Made by a program: the position numbers and the translations under genes
The notes under the pieces: generated by a model
Told to the model about the DNA's origin: nothing
What the model saw: the letters and a program-made list of their open reading frames with translations, nothing else
Databases searched by the model: none
Part shown: piece by piece, positions 32,154 to 39,402 of the stretch
Layout: the number at the start of each line of letters is the position of its first letter
Position numbering within the stretch: position 1 is the first letter of the stretch
Source of the DNA: JALOAR01 sp041649615
GTDB taxonomy: Bacteria; Patescibacteriota; Minisyncoccia; UBA6257; Colwellbacteraceae
Assembly: GCA_041649615.1 (NCBI GenBank)
Contig: JBAZMT010000004.1
Span: 1-64,000 of the forward strand
Length of the DNA: 64,000 bases
Direction of reading: 5' to 3'

Positions 32154-32634
32154 TTGATCTGAATGTGCTTATTCCTTTTCCGAAAAGCTTTATGAAAACT
32201 TCTTCCTTGTCTTTCTCGGTCAATATGTTTATTCCTTCCTTCAATAACTCTTCTCTCAAATCATATTTTAATTTCAAAGACTTATTAAATAAAGAGATTA
32301 GCGTTACTTCGTCGTCATCCGCGGCCAATCGGTTTATGGAAATTTTTCCGCAAACGACGCACTTATGAATGATCATTAACTCCCCTTTCCTCTCCCTTTT
32401 ATATTTATCGCTCCCTTCGTGTTTGAAAGTCAGGCCGATAGGTTCCATCTGTCCTTTGCAGTTTGAAGCGCGATCACCGGAAAATTCTTCATCAAGATGA
32501 AGCGAAAAAAGGCAATATGGACAGTGGTTCCGGTGTGCGGTGCCTATACTCCCGGAAAAGGGAATTTGCTTGCCGCAATTAACACAGATAAATCCCTCTT
32601 CCTTATCTTCTTCTTTTATTTCATGTCCGGGCAT
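32146..32634 (-). CDS. RNHCP-domain zinc-ribbon protein
   Basis: 162 residues. The N-terminal part has CVNCGK (about 17-22), the name-giving RNHCPYC (about 36-42), a further Cys (about 59) and HKCVVCGK (about 90-97), giving two likely zinc ribbons. The RNHCP family has no established function; zinc binding is inferred. The C-terminal 60 residues are charged and helical. First gene of the leftward operon with the membrane protein and the AlkD-like gene, divergent from the repeat-rich spacer. Confidence 0.85.
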   Translation of the reverse strand: MPGHEIKEEDKEEGFICVNCGKQIPFSGSIGTAHRNHCPYCLFSLHLDEEFSGDRASNCKGQMEPIGLTFKHEGSDKYKRERKGELMIIHKCVVCGKISINRLAADDDEVTLISLFNKSLKLKYDLREELLKEGINILTEKDKEEVFIKLFGKGISTFRSNG

Positions 32635-32662
32635 ATTAATAAGAGAAATTTAATATGTCCGG
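32627..32662. repeat. Inverted repeat around the RNHCP gene start
   Basis: CCGGGCATATTAA (32627-32639) faces TTAATATGTCCGG (32650-32662), 12 of 13 bases complementary. The left arm contains the start codon at 32634, so the RNA could hide the start or DNA could bind a dimeric regulator. Confidence 0.55.
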
Positions 32663-32698
32663 GTGTTTTTGGCTAGTATTAAAGATAAAAGGATGTGG

Positions 32699-32770
32699 CC
32701 ACATATGTGGACAACTATGGGTATAACCCGGCCAAATTGTGGATAAATGGCCGGGTCAAAATGGCCGGGT
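32699..32770. promoter_or_regulatory. DnaA-box-like sites framed by GGCCGGGT repeats
   Basis: TGTGGATAA (32738-32746), the reverse form of the consensus DnaA box, lies exactly between ACCCGGCC (32726-32733) and GGCCGGGT (32749-32756). A near box TGTGGACAA is at 32706-32714 and a third GGCCGGGT at 32763-32770. A palindrome CCACATATGTGG (32699-32710) precedes them. Function is inference. Confidence 0.5.
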
Positions 32771-32799
32771 TTATGTTTTTAAAATGACACCCAAATAAG

Positions 32800-33064
32800 T
32801 GTTTTCACACTGTTTTCACATTAAAAACTGTTTTCACATTTGTTTTCACATCCTAGAGGCCGAATTTGTTTCAAAATGTTTGCCGACAAACACTTTGTAC
32901 AAAAGTGATTGGTGTTTTCACATTTGTTTTCACATTCTGGATGTCAGATTTGTTTTAAAATGTTTGCCGGCAAACATTTTGTGCAAAAAAACGTGTTGCG
33001 AGTGTTTGCCGGTAAACATTTTATGCAAGATTTTTTGTTTAGAGTGTTTGTCGGCAAACACTCT
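32800..33064. repeat. Iteron-like array: TGTTTTCACA repeats and four phased palindromes
   Basis: Six copies of TGTTTTCACA start at 32800, 32811, 32829, 32841, 32913 and 32925. Four palindromes of the form TGTTTGCCGGCAAACA start at 32877, 32961, 33003 and 33045, spaced 84, 42 and 42 bases. An 84-base unit starting at 32829 is duplicated at 32913. The second palindrome extends to a perfect 24-bp inverted repeat (32957-32980) and the fourth to 10-bp arms (33041-33064). The non-coding gap 32635-33086 holds this array, the DnaA-like boxes and the yraN promoter. Confidence 0.9.
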
Positions 33065-33080
33065 AAAACAGATTTATAAT
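33052..33080 (+). promoter_or_regulatory. Promoter of yraN overlapping the last palindrome
   Basis: Perfect TATAAT (33075-33080) ends 6 bases before the GTG at 33087. The -35 position (33052-33057, CGGCAA) is poor and lies inside the palindrome 33045-33060, as expected for an activator or repressor site. Confidence 0.6.
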
Positions 33081-33086
33081 AAAAAA

Positions 33087-33476
33087 GTGAGAGAGATTCC
33101 TTCTTTTAATGGTCAACGTGGCCAAATTGGGACATATGGAGAACAATTGGCGGCCAAATATTTAAGGGAAAACGGATATAAAATAGTCCGAACAAATGTG
33201 TCTTTTCCTTATGGTGAAATAGATATTATTGCGAGAGATCGTGACAAGACTCTAGTTTTCGTTGAGGTTAAGGCCATGGCCAGATATGGTCATATTGGGG
33301 GATTGCGGCCAGAAGATAATTTGACCCGGGCAAAGTTAGTGAAATTAAAAAAATCTTCTCAATTCTTCGCCAATCAAAATCAAGCTCTTTCAAAGAATGG
33401 TTGGCGAATAGATTTAATTGCCTTGACAATATTAGAAAAAAGTTGTGACATTAGACACTTGAAAAATATTGGTTAA
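33087..33476 (+). CDS. yraN: YraN family (UPF0102) endonuclease-like protein
   Basis: 129 residues from the GTG at 33087. Restriction-endonuclease-like fold: GTYGEQLAAKYLRENGYKIV (about 14-33), then GEIDIIARD (about 43-51) and LVFVEVKA (about 56-63), which supply the D-ExK type acidic/Lys residues. The family is often encoded beside rnhB or ribosomal genes; its role is unsettled (Holliday-junction or repair nuclease-like). The frame is open for 96 more codons upstream through the repeats, but the promoter makes this start likelier. rpsT follows 21 bases downstream. Confidence 0.82.
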   Translation: MREIPSFNGQRGQIGTYGEQLAAKYLRENGYKIVRTNVSFPYGEIDIIARDRDKTLVFVEVKAMARYGHIGGLRPEDNLTRAKLVKLKKSSQFFANQNQALSKNGWRIDLIALTILEKSCDIRHLKNIG

Positions 33477-33497
33477 CACATTTATAATTCCGGGATT

Positions 33498-33734
33498 ATG
33501 CCAAGGATAAGATCAGCCAAAAAAGCTTTAAGACAATCCGTAAAAAGGGAACGGGAGAATTTGAAAAAAATGAAGTCTCTCAAGGCTTCCGTTAAGACGT
33601 ATAAAAAGACCTTGTCCGCGAATTCGCTTTCGGAAGCATACAGAGCGTTAGATAAGGGGGCTAAAACGGGGCTAATTAAAAGGAATAAAGCGCGCAGGCT
33701 TAAATCAAGATTGGCTAAAAAACAAACCCGCTAA
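33498..33734 (+). CDS. rpsT: 30S ribosomal protein S20
   Basis: 78 residues, basic, three-helix S20: MPRIRSAKKALRQSVKRE at the N-terminus and KGAKTGLIKRNKARRLKSRL at the C-terminus, matching the S20 pattern G-x-I-H/K-x-N-x-A-x-R-x-K-S-R-L. It binds 16S rRNA early in assembly. The stop codon TAA sits in the loop of the following terminator. Confidence 0.95.
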   Translation: MPRIRSAKKALRQSVKRERENLKKMKSLKASVKTYKKTLSANSLSEAYRALDKGAKTGLIKRNKARRLKSRLAKKQTR

Positions 33735-33747
33735 GTAAAGCGGGTTT
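33724..33747. terminator. Terminator shared by rpsT and holA, containing the rpsT stop
   Basis: AAACCCGC (33724-33731) pairs with GCGGGTTT (33740-33747); the loop begins with the rpsT stop TAA (33732-33734). T5 follows on plus and TTTG then T-rich sequence on minus, so both convergent genes can use it. Confidence 0.9.
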
Positions 33748-33752
33748 TTGAT

Positions 33753-34547
33753 TTATCTAATAACGAAATCAAGAAGGGCCTCCTCGTAATCCAGTTTTCC
33801 GGATTTGACGGCCACGTCGTAATCGGCCATGAGACTGAACCACTCTTCGGGAGAAGTTCCCTTGGGAGCAGAGTAGGCGAGACTGTTAAAAACTCTCGCC
33901 GGATCTTCTTTGAGCTTGTATAAAATGGCTTCAAGCGCGATTAATTTTCTTTCTTTGCTCCTGCCGAATTTAATGGCGGAGAGCAGTTCAAAATAACTCG
34001 GTTCGGGCGAAGAGACCGGAAATTCCTTGGACTTAGCCAGAGCCAATTTATCCAGCTCCGAAGAAATGGACCAGAGGTCGCCTCCGAAAGAAGCGATTAA
34101 CGATCTGGCGTCCGATTCTGAGAAATTTATTCCTTTTTCAATAGCTTCTTTTAATACGAAGAAAACGAGTTTGTCTTTGGGCAGAAGATCAAATTCTTGA
34201 GTTCTCGTGGGCGGAGCAGCGAGAAAAGGCATACTATCCGGTAAGGAAGTTTCCGCGCTGCTCACAAGAATAATTATATCCTTGCTCACAGCGAGTCCCG
34301 TAAGAATTTCTTTAAAACGATTAAGAACGTCTTCCGAAAAAAGATTGAAATCAACATCCTTCAGGCCAATTAAAGTGCGCGGAGAGAATATGGAGCGAGC
34401 TTTGGCCGCTTCTAAAAATTTTTCGGATTCATCGGAAGAAAATTCCGAAAAACCAAGGTTACCGTTTTTACCGATGAATTCTCCGACAATCGCCGCATAT
34501 TTTCTCTTCCGGCGAAAGGAATCTTCGCCATAAAGGAAGACAATCAT
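33753..34547 (-). CDS. holA: DNA polymerase III delta subunit (clamp loader)
   Basis: 264 residues from the ATG at 34547. N-terminal MIVFLYGEDSFRRKRK is the usual opening of HolA; SLIASFGGDLWSISSELDKLAL (about 145-166) is the domain II/III signature, followed by FELLSAIKFGRSKE. It opens the sliding clamp together with the gamma/tau and delta' subunits. Shorter than the E. coli protein (343). Convergent with rpsT; no other clamp-loader gene in the window. Confidence 0.85.
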   Translation of the reverse strand: MIVFLYGEDSFRRKRKYAAIVGEFIGKNGNLGFSEFSSDESEKFLEAAKARSIFSPRTLIGLKDVDFNLFSEDVLNRFKEILTGLAVSKDIIILVSSAETSLPDSMPFLAAPPTRTQEFDLLPKDKLVFFVLKEAIEKGINFSESDARSLIASFGGDLWSISSELDKLALAKSKEFPVSSPEPSYFELLSAIKFGRSKERKLIALEAILYKLKEDPARVFNSLAYSAPKGTSPEEWFSLMADYDVAVKSGKLDYEEALLDFVIR

Positions 34548-34589
34548 GATTGCGACCAATATACCACAAAAACCGAAAAATTCCTTCGG

Positions 34590-35468
34590 CTATAGTTTCT
34601 GACAACTGGGACAGAATCTAGCGGACCGGCTGCCGATTTTGATCCTTTTAATGGAAGTTCCGCATCGGGGGCACGGTTTCCCGTCTCTCCGGTAAACGAG
34701 CCTTTTTTCGGCATATCCTCCTTCTTTTCCTTCCAGCGTTCGAAAGTCGGATATGGAAGTTCCGCCAAGTTTTACCGCAAGAGCCAAAATATCTTTCATT
34801 GCATCGTAAAGTTTCGCTATTTCTTTTTCGGTCAGAGATGCCGCCGGACGAAGAGGATGAATTTTCGCTTTGAATAGAATGTCGTCCGAATAAATATTTC
34901 CGATGCCGGCGATCTTCGTTTGATCCATAAGGAGGCTTTTAATATGCTTTCGCGATCCCGAAATAACGGAATGAAACTCGTTTGAATTCATTTCCGTAGC
35001 TTCCGTGCCCGCATCATAAATTCCTTTTTCTTTGCGTATCTCTTCTTCTTTGCCGAAAATAAGTTTTGCGAATTTCCGTAAATCGGAAAGGGCCAATTCG
35101 CGGCCGTCATCAAGATAAAAAATAACGTGAATATAACCGTTCACTTTCTCGCTAAGGGCGCCCTTAAGCAAAGAAACAGCTATTTCTTTGCCTTCTTCTT
35201 TTTCAATATTCCATTTACCGATAAGAAGATGACCCGTCATTTTAAGATGGATGAGAAGAGCGTAGCCTCCACTGAGCGAAATGATGATGTTCTTCGCTCT
35301 TCTCTGAACATTCGTTATCTCCCTTCCTTTTACGCCTTCTTTCAGTTCTTCAAACGAGCCTTTCCGAATAAGTTTCGGCGTATTGGTCCAAACGTCTTTA
35401 ATGCGGCGTCCGACAACCAGGCGTTTTAAACTTCGCGCCGTGTTTTCAACTTCCGGAAGTTCGGGCAT
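34590..35468 (-). CDS. mutM: Formamidopyrimidine-DNA glycosylase (MutM/Fpg)
   Basis: 292 residues. PELPEVE at the N-terminus gives the catalytic Pro after Met removal and Glu3; the helper Lys59 lies in RRAKN. The H2TH region contains DQTKIAGIGNIYSDDILFKA (about 180-200). The C-terminal zinc finger has CPRCG and CPSCQ (about 268-290). It removes oxidised purines and nicks the strand. An insertion (about 88-110) lengthens the first domain. Downstream of the histidine kinase gene in the same direction. Confidence 0.95.
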   Translation of the reverse strand: MPELPEVENTARSLKRLVVGRRIKDVWTNTPKLIRKGSFEELKEGVKGREITNVQRRAKNIIISLSGGYALLIHLKMTGHLLIGKWNIEKEEGKEIAVSLLKGALSEKVNGYIHVIFYLDDGRELALSDLRKFAKLIFGKEEEIRKEKGIYDAGTEATEMNSNEFHSVISGSRKHIKSLLMDQTKIAGIGNIYSDDILFKAKIHPLRPAASLTEKEIAKLYDAMKDILALAVKLGGTSISDFRTLEGKEGGYAEKRLVYRRDGKPCPRCGTSIKRIKIGSRSARFCPSCQKL

Positions 35469-35501
35469 GAGAAGATTATAACTCGCCTGGAGGAACGAAG
35501 C

Positions 35502-36818
35502 CTATTCAACCATTACCTCCTTCGGCGGAATCAAGGCGGGATCGGTTGGGAGAACGATATAAAAGGTGGATCCTCGGCCAAGAGCGGAATCGGCCGAGAT
35601 ATTACCGCCGTGCCGCAGAATGATGTTCTTTGTAATATAGAGCCCAAGTCCCGATCCTTCGGTCTCCGACTTGGTGATGTTTTCTCCCCTGAAGAATTTG
35701 GTGAAAAGTTTGCTTAAAGCATCTTTTGACATTCCCACTCCCGTGTCTTTAATGGATATTTGAATGTAAGGACGGTTCGGGTAAGGCTCGATTTTAACGA
35801 TAACCTGCCCGTTCGTGACGTTATATTTAATGGCGTTGTCCAGGAGATTGGAGAAGGCGATGCCCAGTTTTTGGGGATCTCCGTGAATAAAAATGGGATT
35901 TTTGGGCCGGTCAAAGTAAAGGGAAACGTTGTATTTCTTGGCTAGAATGTTTGCGTTTTTCAACAAGTCGTCCAAAAACATTCCGATATCAATTTCCGTG
36001 AAAGTGTAGCCAAATTTACCTGATTCAATTTTAGAAACGTCCAACAAGTCGTTTACGATCTTTAAAAGTTTCGCCGAAGCGGCAAGGCCGTTTGAAATAA
36101 GTTCCTGGTCATCCGATGAAAGGGTTTCGCTTTTTACAACCGTTTCAAATATCCAATGAACGGCGGTTAGGGGAGTGCGCAATTGATGAGCGGCAACCGT
36201 GATGAATTCCGATTTTCCGCGCAAAAATTCCACTTCTCTCGTTCGGTCTCTTATTATTTTGATGAAACCGGTGGGACTCCCGTCTTCGCTTATCAGCCTG
36301 TCGGTTGAAACCGAGAGCTCAAGAATCGGATCGGAAAAAGATATGTCCATAAGTTGAGGATATTCTCCGGGAGCACTTTTCTTCATTACGGAAGGAGCGA
36401 GAGAGGGAAAAATCACCTGCACCAAAGTTTTAAAAGACGGGTCGGATATCTTCTCGGGTGAAATGACTTGCCCTAAAATGTTTTCCTTTTTGAGCTTGAA
36501 TGTTTCCTCGGCCATCCGATTCCAGATAATGATTCTAAAATCCTTGTCATAAACGATGATGGCATCGCTTACGCAGGACACGAGCCTGTCTATCCGCATC
36601 TGTTCCAGCTCGCCTTTGCCTTTGAGCTCGTTGAACGCTTTGCCTAAAAAGAACGAGCCGCCGGTTATTGCGGCAAAAAAGATTACGGAGGCGACAAACC
36701 AGGACAGAGAAAAATGCGTGAAAGCAAGAATGGAAAATAAAATTCCGAAAACGAGAGTCGCTCCAAAAAGAGCGAATTCCGGTTTATACCAATTAATTTT
36801 TTTATTATTTTCCGGCAA
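35502..36818 (-). CDS. Membrane sensor histidine kinase with PAS domain
   Basis: 438 residues. Two membrane helices (about 12-30 and 34-55), a PAS domain (about 75-190, with DAIIVYDKDFRIIIWNRMAEE), a dimerisation domain with phospho-acceptor His in AAHQLRTPLT (about 210), and an HATPase_c domain with N box NLLDNAIKYN, G1 DTGVGMS and G2 GSGLGLYI. It autophosphorylates in response to an unknown signal, perhaps sensed by the PAS domain in the cytoplasm. No response regulator is next to it, so it is an orphan kinase in a DNA-repair gene run. Confidence 0.93.
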   Translation of the reverse strand: MPENNKKINWYKPEFALFGATLVFGILFSILAFTHFSLSWFVASVIFFAAITGGSFFLGKAFNELKGKGELEQMRIDRLVSCVSDAIIVYDKDFRIIIWNRMAEETFKLKKENILGQVISPEKISDPSFKTLVQVIFPSLAPSVMKKSAPGEYPQLMDISFSDPILELSVSTDRLISEDGSPTGFIKIIRDRTREVEFLRGKSEFITVAAHQLRTPLTAVHWIFETVVKSETLSSDDQELISNGLAASAKLLKIVNDLLDVSKIESGKFGYTFTEIDIGMFLDDLLKNANILAKKYNVSLYFDRPKNPIFIHGDPQKLGIAFSNLLDNAIKYNVTNGQVIVKIEPYPNRPYIQISIKDTGVGMSKDALSKLFTKFFRGENITKSETEGSGLGLYITKNIILRHGGNISADSALGRGSTFYIVLPTDPALIPPKEVMVE

Positions 36819-36848
36819 CTTGTACAGTGTAATTGTACAACGAGAGGC

Positions 36849-37730
36849 TTATAAGTTAGAACGATTAACTCTTTCCGAGAGATTCCTGAATCCTTTCGCG
36901 AGAAGAAAAGCGGACAGTTCATTCTGGGGCAGAGGATTAACTTTGAAATCGGAAACTGATGGAAAGGAAATCGGAACGTTTTTTGCGATAGTCGCGAGAT
37001 TTTTAGAAAGCAAAGCGATCTCCTTATTATCAATCACGTTTTTTAAAGCGGCCGTTTTTGGTTCGGGAGATAAAGCATACAAGTCTTCAAGAGGCCCGTA
37101 TTTCTTGATTAATTCCGCTGCCGTTTTCGGTCCGATGCCCGAAACTCCCGGAATATTATCGGACGTGTCGCCGACCAATCCTTTAAAATCGGGAATGTGT
37201 TCCGGCGGAACGCCAAAACGATTAATAACGGCCTCGCGATTGTATTCGGTAAAGGAACTAATGCCTTTTTGAGGAATCCAGGCTATTACGCGATCGTCTT
37301 CCACGAGCTGTAAAATGTCCAAATCGCCCGAAAGAATAACTATTTTATCGGCTATATTCTCGGAAGAAGCGCGATAAGCGACCGTCCCGATGATGTCATC
37401 CGCTTCAAAACCCGGATAATCAAGGCTAATTAAACCAAAAGCTTTAAAGAATTCTTTTGAAGAAATAAGCTGGGAAACCAGATTTTCTTCCGCTTCCGGA
37501 CGATGTTCCTTGTAAGCGGAATATTCTTTCTCCCTAAAAGTGGGTTCCGGCCGGTCAAAGGCGGCAACGGCGTATTCCGGTGAAATCTCTCTTAAAATTT
37601 TAAGCATGATGCTTGATAAGCCGTATAAGGCGCCCGCCGGTTTTCCTTCCGAGTCAGTTAAAGGCGGGAGAGCGTGATAGGCCCGATGAATAAGGGAGTT
37701 CGCGTCTATTATAAGGAAGGTCTGTTTCAT
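36849..37730 (-). CDS. Stand-alone 5'-3' exonuclease (polymerase I N-terminal type)
   Basis: 293 residues. The FEN-like nuclease fold is shown by LIIDANSLIHRAYHALP (about 4-20), AAFDRPEPTFREKEYSAYKEHR (about 58-79), YPGFEADDIIGTVA (about 108-121) and the helix-hairpin-helix GVSGIGPKTAAELIKKYG (about 193-210), including the metal-binding Asp/Glu residues. The polymerase and proofreading domains of PolA are missing. It probably removes RNA primers and flaps. It lies between tsaE and the histidine kinase gene. Confidence 0.92.
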   Translation of the reverse strand: MKQTFLIIDANSLIHRAYHALPPLTDSEGKPAGALYGLSSIMLKILREISPEYAVAAFDRPEPTFREKEYSAYKEHRPEAEENLVSQLISSKEFFKAFGLISLDYPGFEADDIIGTVAYRASSENIADKIVILSGDLDILQLVEDDRVIAWIPQKGISSFTEYNREAVINRFGVPPEHIPDFKGLVGDTSDNIPGVSGIGPKTAAELIKKYGPLEDLYALSPEPKTAALKNVIDNKEIALLSKNLATIAKNVPISFPSVSDFKVNPLPQNELSAFLLAKGFRNLSERVNRSNL

Positions 37731-37737
37731 GATTCTC

Positions 37738-38214
37738 TTATGAATTGTAACGAATCGTCCGTTCGTTTTCTTTTTTCCCGTGGAAAAAATAAATTTTGGT
37801 AATTCTGAATTCCCGCGTTAAGCGCGGGAATGACAAGGAAGAAATCAATTCAGGCCATTCTATGAGAGTTATCGTCTTATTATCATTTAGAATTTCGGGA
37901 AAACCGATATTTTTGAGTTCTTTTAAGTTTTTTACTCGGTACAGGTCGGCGTGCAAAAGATTGGTATAGCCGTTTCTCTTTATCTTATATGATTTAACGA
38001 TGGCAAAAGTGGGACTTAAAACTCTTTTAACGCCTAAAAATCCGGCGAATCCTTTAACGAATGCCGTCTTTCCCGAACCGAGATCGCCAAAAAGGAGGAA
38101 TACTCGCGGTTTTGGATTTTTGCCGACATCTTTCGTAAGTTTATCCGCCAGTTTGGCGCCTAATTCTTTAGTTTGTTTTTCCGAAACGGAACGCAAAACG
38201 TGCATACGCGTCAT
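37738..38214 (-). CDS. tsaE: tRNA t6A-modification ATPase TsaE
   Basis: 158 residues. P-loop GDLGSGKTAFVKGFA (about 43-57), SPTFAIVKSY and LLHADLYRVKNLKEL (about 85-105), then ITLIEWPE (about 118-125) are typical of TsaE, the ATPase that helps TsaB/TsaD make t6A37 in tRNA. After IEWPE the sequence SLSFPRLTREFRI is encoded by a palindromic REP-like element (37805-37834) inserted in frame; the normal ending IYFFHGKKENERTIRY resumes behind it. Overlaps ruvB by 4 bases. Confidence 0.9.
   Translation of the reverse strand: MTRMHVLRSVSEKQTKELGAKLADKLTKDVGKNPKPRVFLLFGDLGSGKTAFVKGFAGFLGVKRVLSPTFAIVKSYKIKRNGYTNLLHADLYRVKNLKELKNIGFPEILNDNKTITLIEWPELISSLSFPRLTREFRITKIYFFHGKKENERTIRYNS
37805..37834 (-). 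repeat. REP-like palindrome inserted in tsaE
   Basis: On the minus strand GTCATTCCCGCGC is followed by TTAA and GCGGGAATTCAG, a near-perfect palindrome of the widespread VIPAQ-type element. Translated in tsaE it is read in a different frame from the copy at 3541-3567. Confidence 0.85.
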
Positions 38215-39200
38215 TTTCCTGAGTTTTCAAGATAATTCAGTCCTTTTTCGGTAAGCATACGGCCGGCAGGAGTTCTTTTTATAAGCCCGATTTTTATAAG
38301 GTAGGGCTCATAGACGCCCTCTATAACGCTTTTTTCTTCTCCGAGAGAAGAGGAAATGGAGCCTACGCCGGCCGGACCTCCCCCAAATTGATCGCGTAAA
38401 ATCAGAAGAATTCGCCTGTCTTGGTATTCAAGGCCGAGATTGTCAATTTCGAGTATTTCAAAAAGTTCTTTCAGACATTTTCCGTCAATGAACTTGCTCT
38501 CGCGCACTTCGGCAACGTCTCGCGCTCTTTTTAGGATGCGATTTGCCGTACGCGGAGTAAAGCGGCTTACTTCGGAGAGTTTTTCCACGGCCTCCTCGGT
38601 TATTTCCACTCCCAAAATGATGGCCGATCTCTTTATGATTTCCTTAATATCGCTTTCTGAATAATAGTCCAGACGAAAAGTCGCTCCGAAACGAGACCTT
38701 AGGGGACCGGAGAGCAAGTCAATTCTCGTTGTGGCCGCGACCAGCGTAAAGGGCATAAGGTCAATAGAGATAGTTCTCGCTGACGGCCCTTTGCCGAGGA
38801 CTATGTTTAATGTCCGGCTCTCCATGGCCGAGTAGAGTACTTCCTCAATCATTTTGTTCAAGCGATGGACTTCGTCAATGAATAATATGTCCCCGTTTTC
38901 TAGGTTGGTTAGAATGGCGGCCAAATCGCCGGTCTTCTCTATGGCCGGGCCGGAAGTAATCTTTAAATTTCCTTTTGCCTCCCTGGCAATAATATGAGCT
39001 AAAGTGGTTTTACCTAAGCCCGCCTGGCCATATAAAAGTATGTGATCAACCGGCTCATTTCTTTTATTGGCCGCCTCAAGAATAATTCTAAGACTCTTCT
39101 TGACCGGCTCTTGGCCAATATACCTTTCAAAGCTGTCCGGCCTTAATAGGTTTTCCCAGTTTTGTTCTTCTTTTTGGCCATATATACTTGCCTCGGTCAT
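38211..39200 (-). CDS. ruvB: Holliday junction helicase RuvB
   Basis: 329 residues. N-terminal RPDSFERYIGQEPVKKSL, Walker A YGQAGLGKTTLAH (about 57-69), Walker B LFIDEVHRLNK (about 105-115), sensor AATTR and C-terminal winged helix with DQFGGGPAGVGSISSSLGEE. The hexamer drives branch migration with RuvA (60581-61138) and RuvC (41245-41739), both also in the window but not adjacent. First gene of a leftward run with tsaE, the exonuclease, the kinase and mutM. Confidence 0.97.
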   Translation of the reverse strand: MTEASIYGQKEEQNWENLLRPDSFERYIGQEPVKKSLRIILEAANKRNEPVDHILLYGQAGLGKTTLAHIIAREAKGNLKITSGPAIEKTGDLAAILTNLENGDILFIDEVHRLNKMIEEVLYSAMESRTLNIVLGKGPSARTISIDLMPFTLVAATTRIDLLSGPLRSRFGATFRLDYYSESDIKEIIKRSAIILGVEITEEAVEKLSEVSRFTPRTANRILKRARDVAEVRESKFIDGKCLKELFEILEIDNLGLEYQDRRILLILRDQFGGGPAGVGSISSSLGEEKSVIEGVYEPYLIKIGLIKRTPAGRMLTEKGLNYLENSGK

Positions 39201-39239
39201 GGTCTTGACAATATTTATCCTATATGTTAGAATGCGGTC

Positions 39240-39386
39240 AAAATCCGTTAAGGATTTCTGACGGGATGTAACTTCAGTTAATAGCCACTTTGGGTTTCGG
39301 CTCGGGTGCGCCTCAAGTGCATCTTAACCTCTTTTATTTCTTAAATAAAAGAGTTTCCATAATATCAGAAATCTTTGGCGGATTTT
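39240..39386. repeat. MITE-like or structured element with terminal inverted repeats
   Basis: AAAATCCGTTAAGGATTTCT and two more bases (39240-39261) face their near-complement at 39365-39386 (18 of 22 bases). Inside, CTCTTTTATTT (39329-39339) and AAATAAAAGAG (39343-39353) form a perfect second hairpin. The whole fills the spacer between the pilB-like gene and ruvB. Confidence 0.6.
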
Positions 39387-39402
39387 TGTTTTTAAATTTC
39401 TC

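Noticed and set aside
32800..33064. Regularly spaced palindromic repeats that recall a CRISPR array
   Set aside because: The repeated core is only 16 bp, the sequences between are themselves partly repeated, there are just four units, and no cas gene is present.
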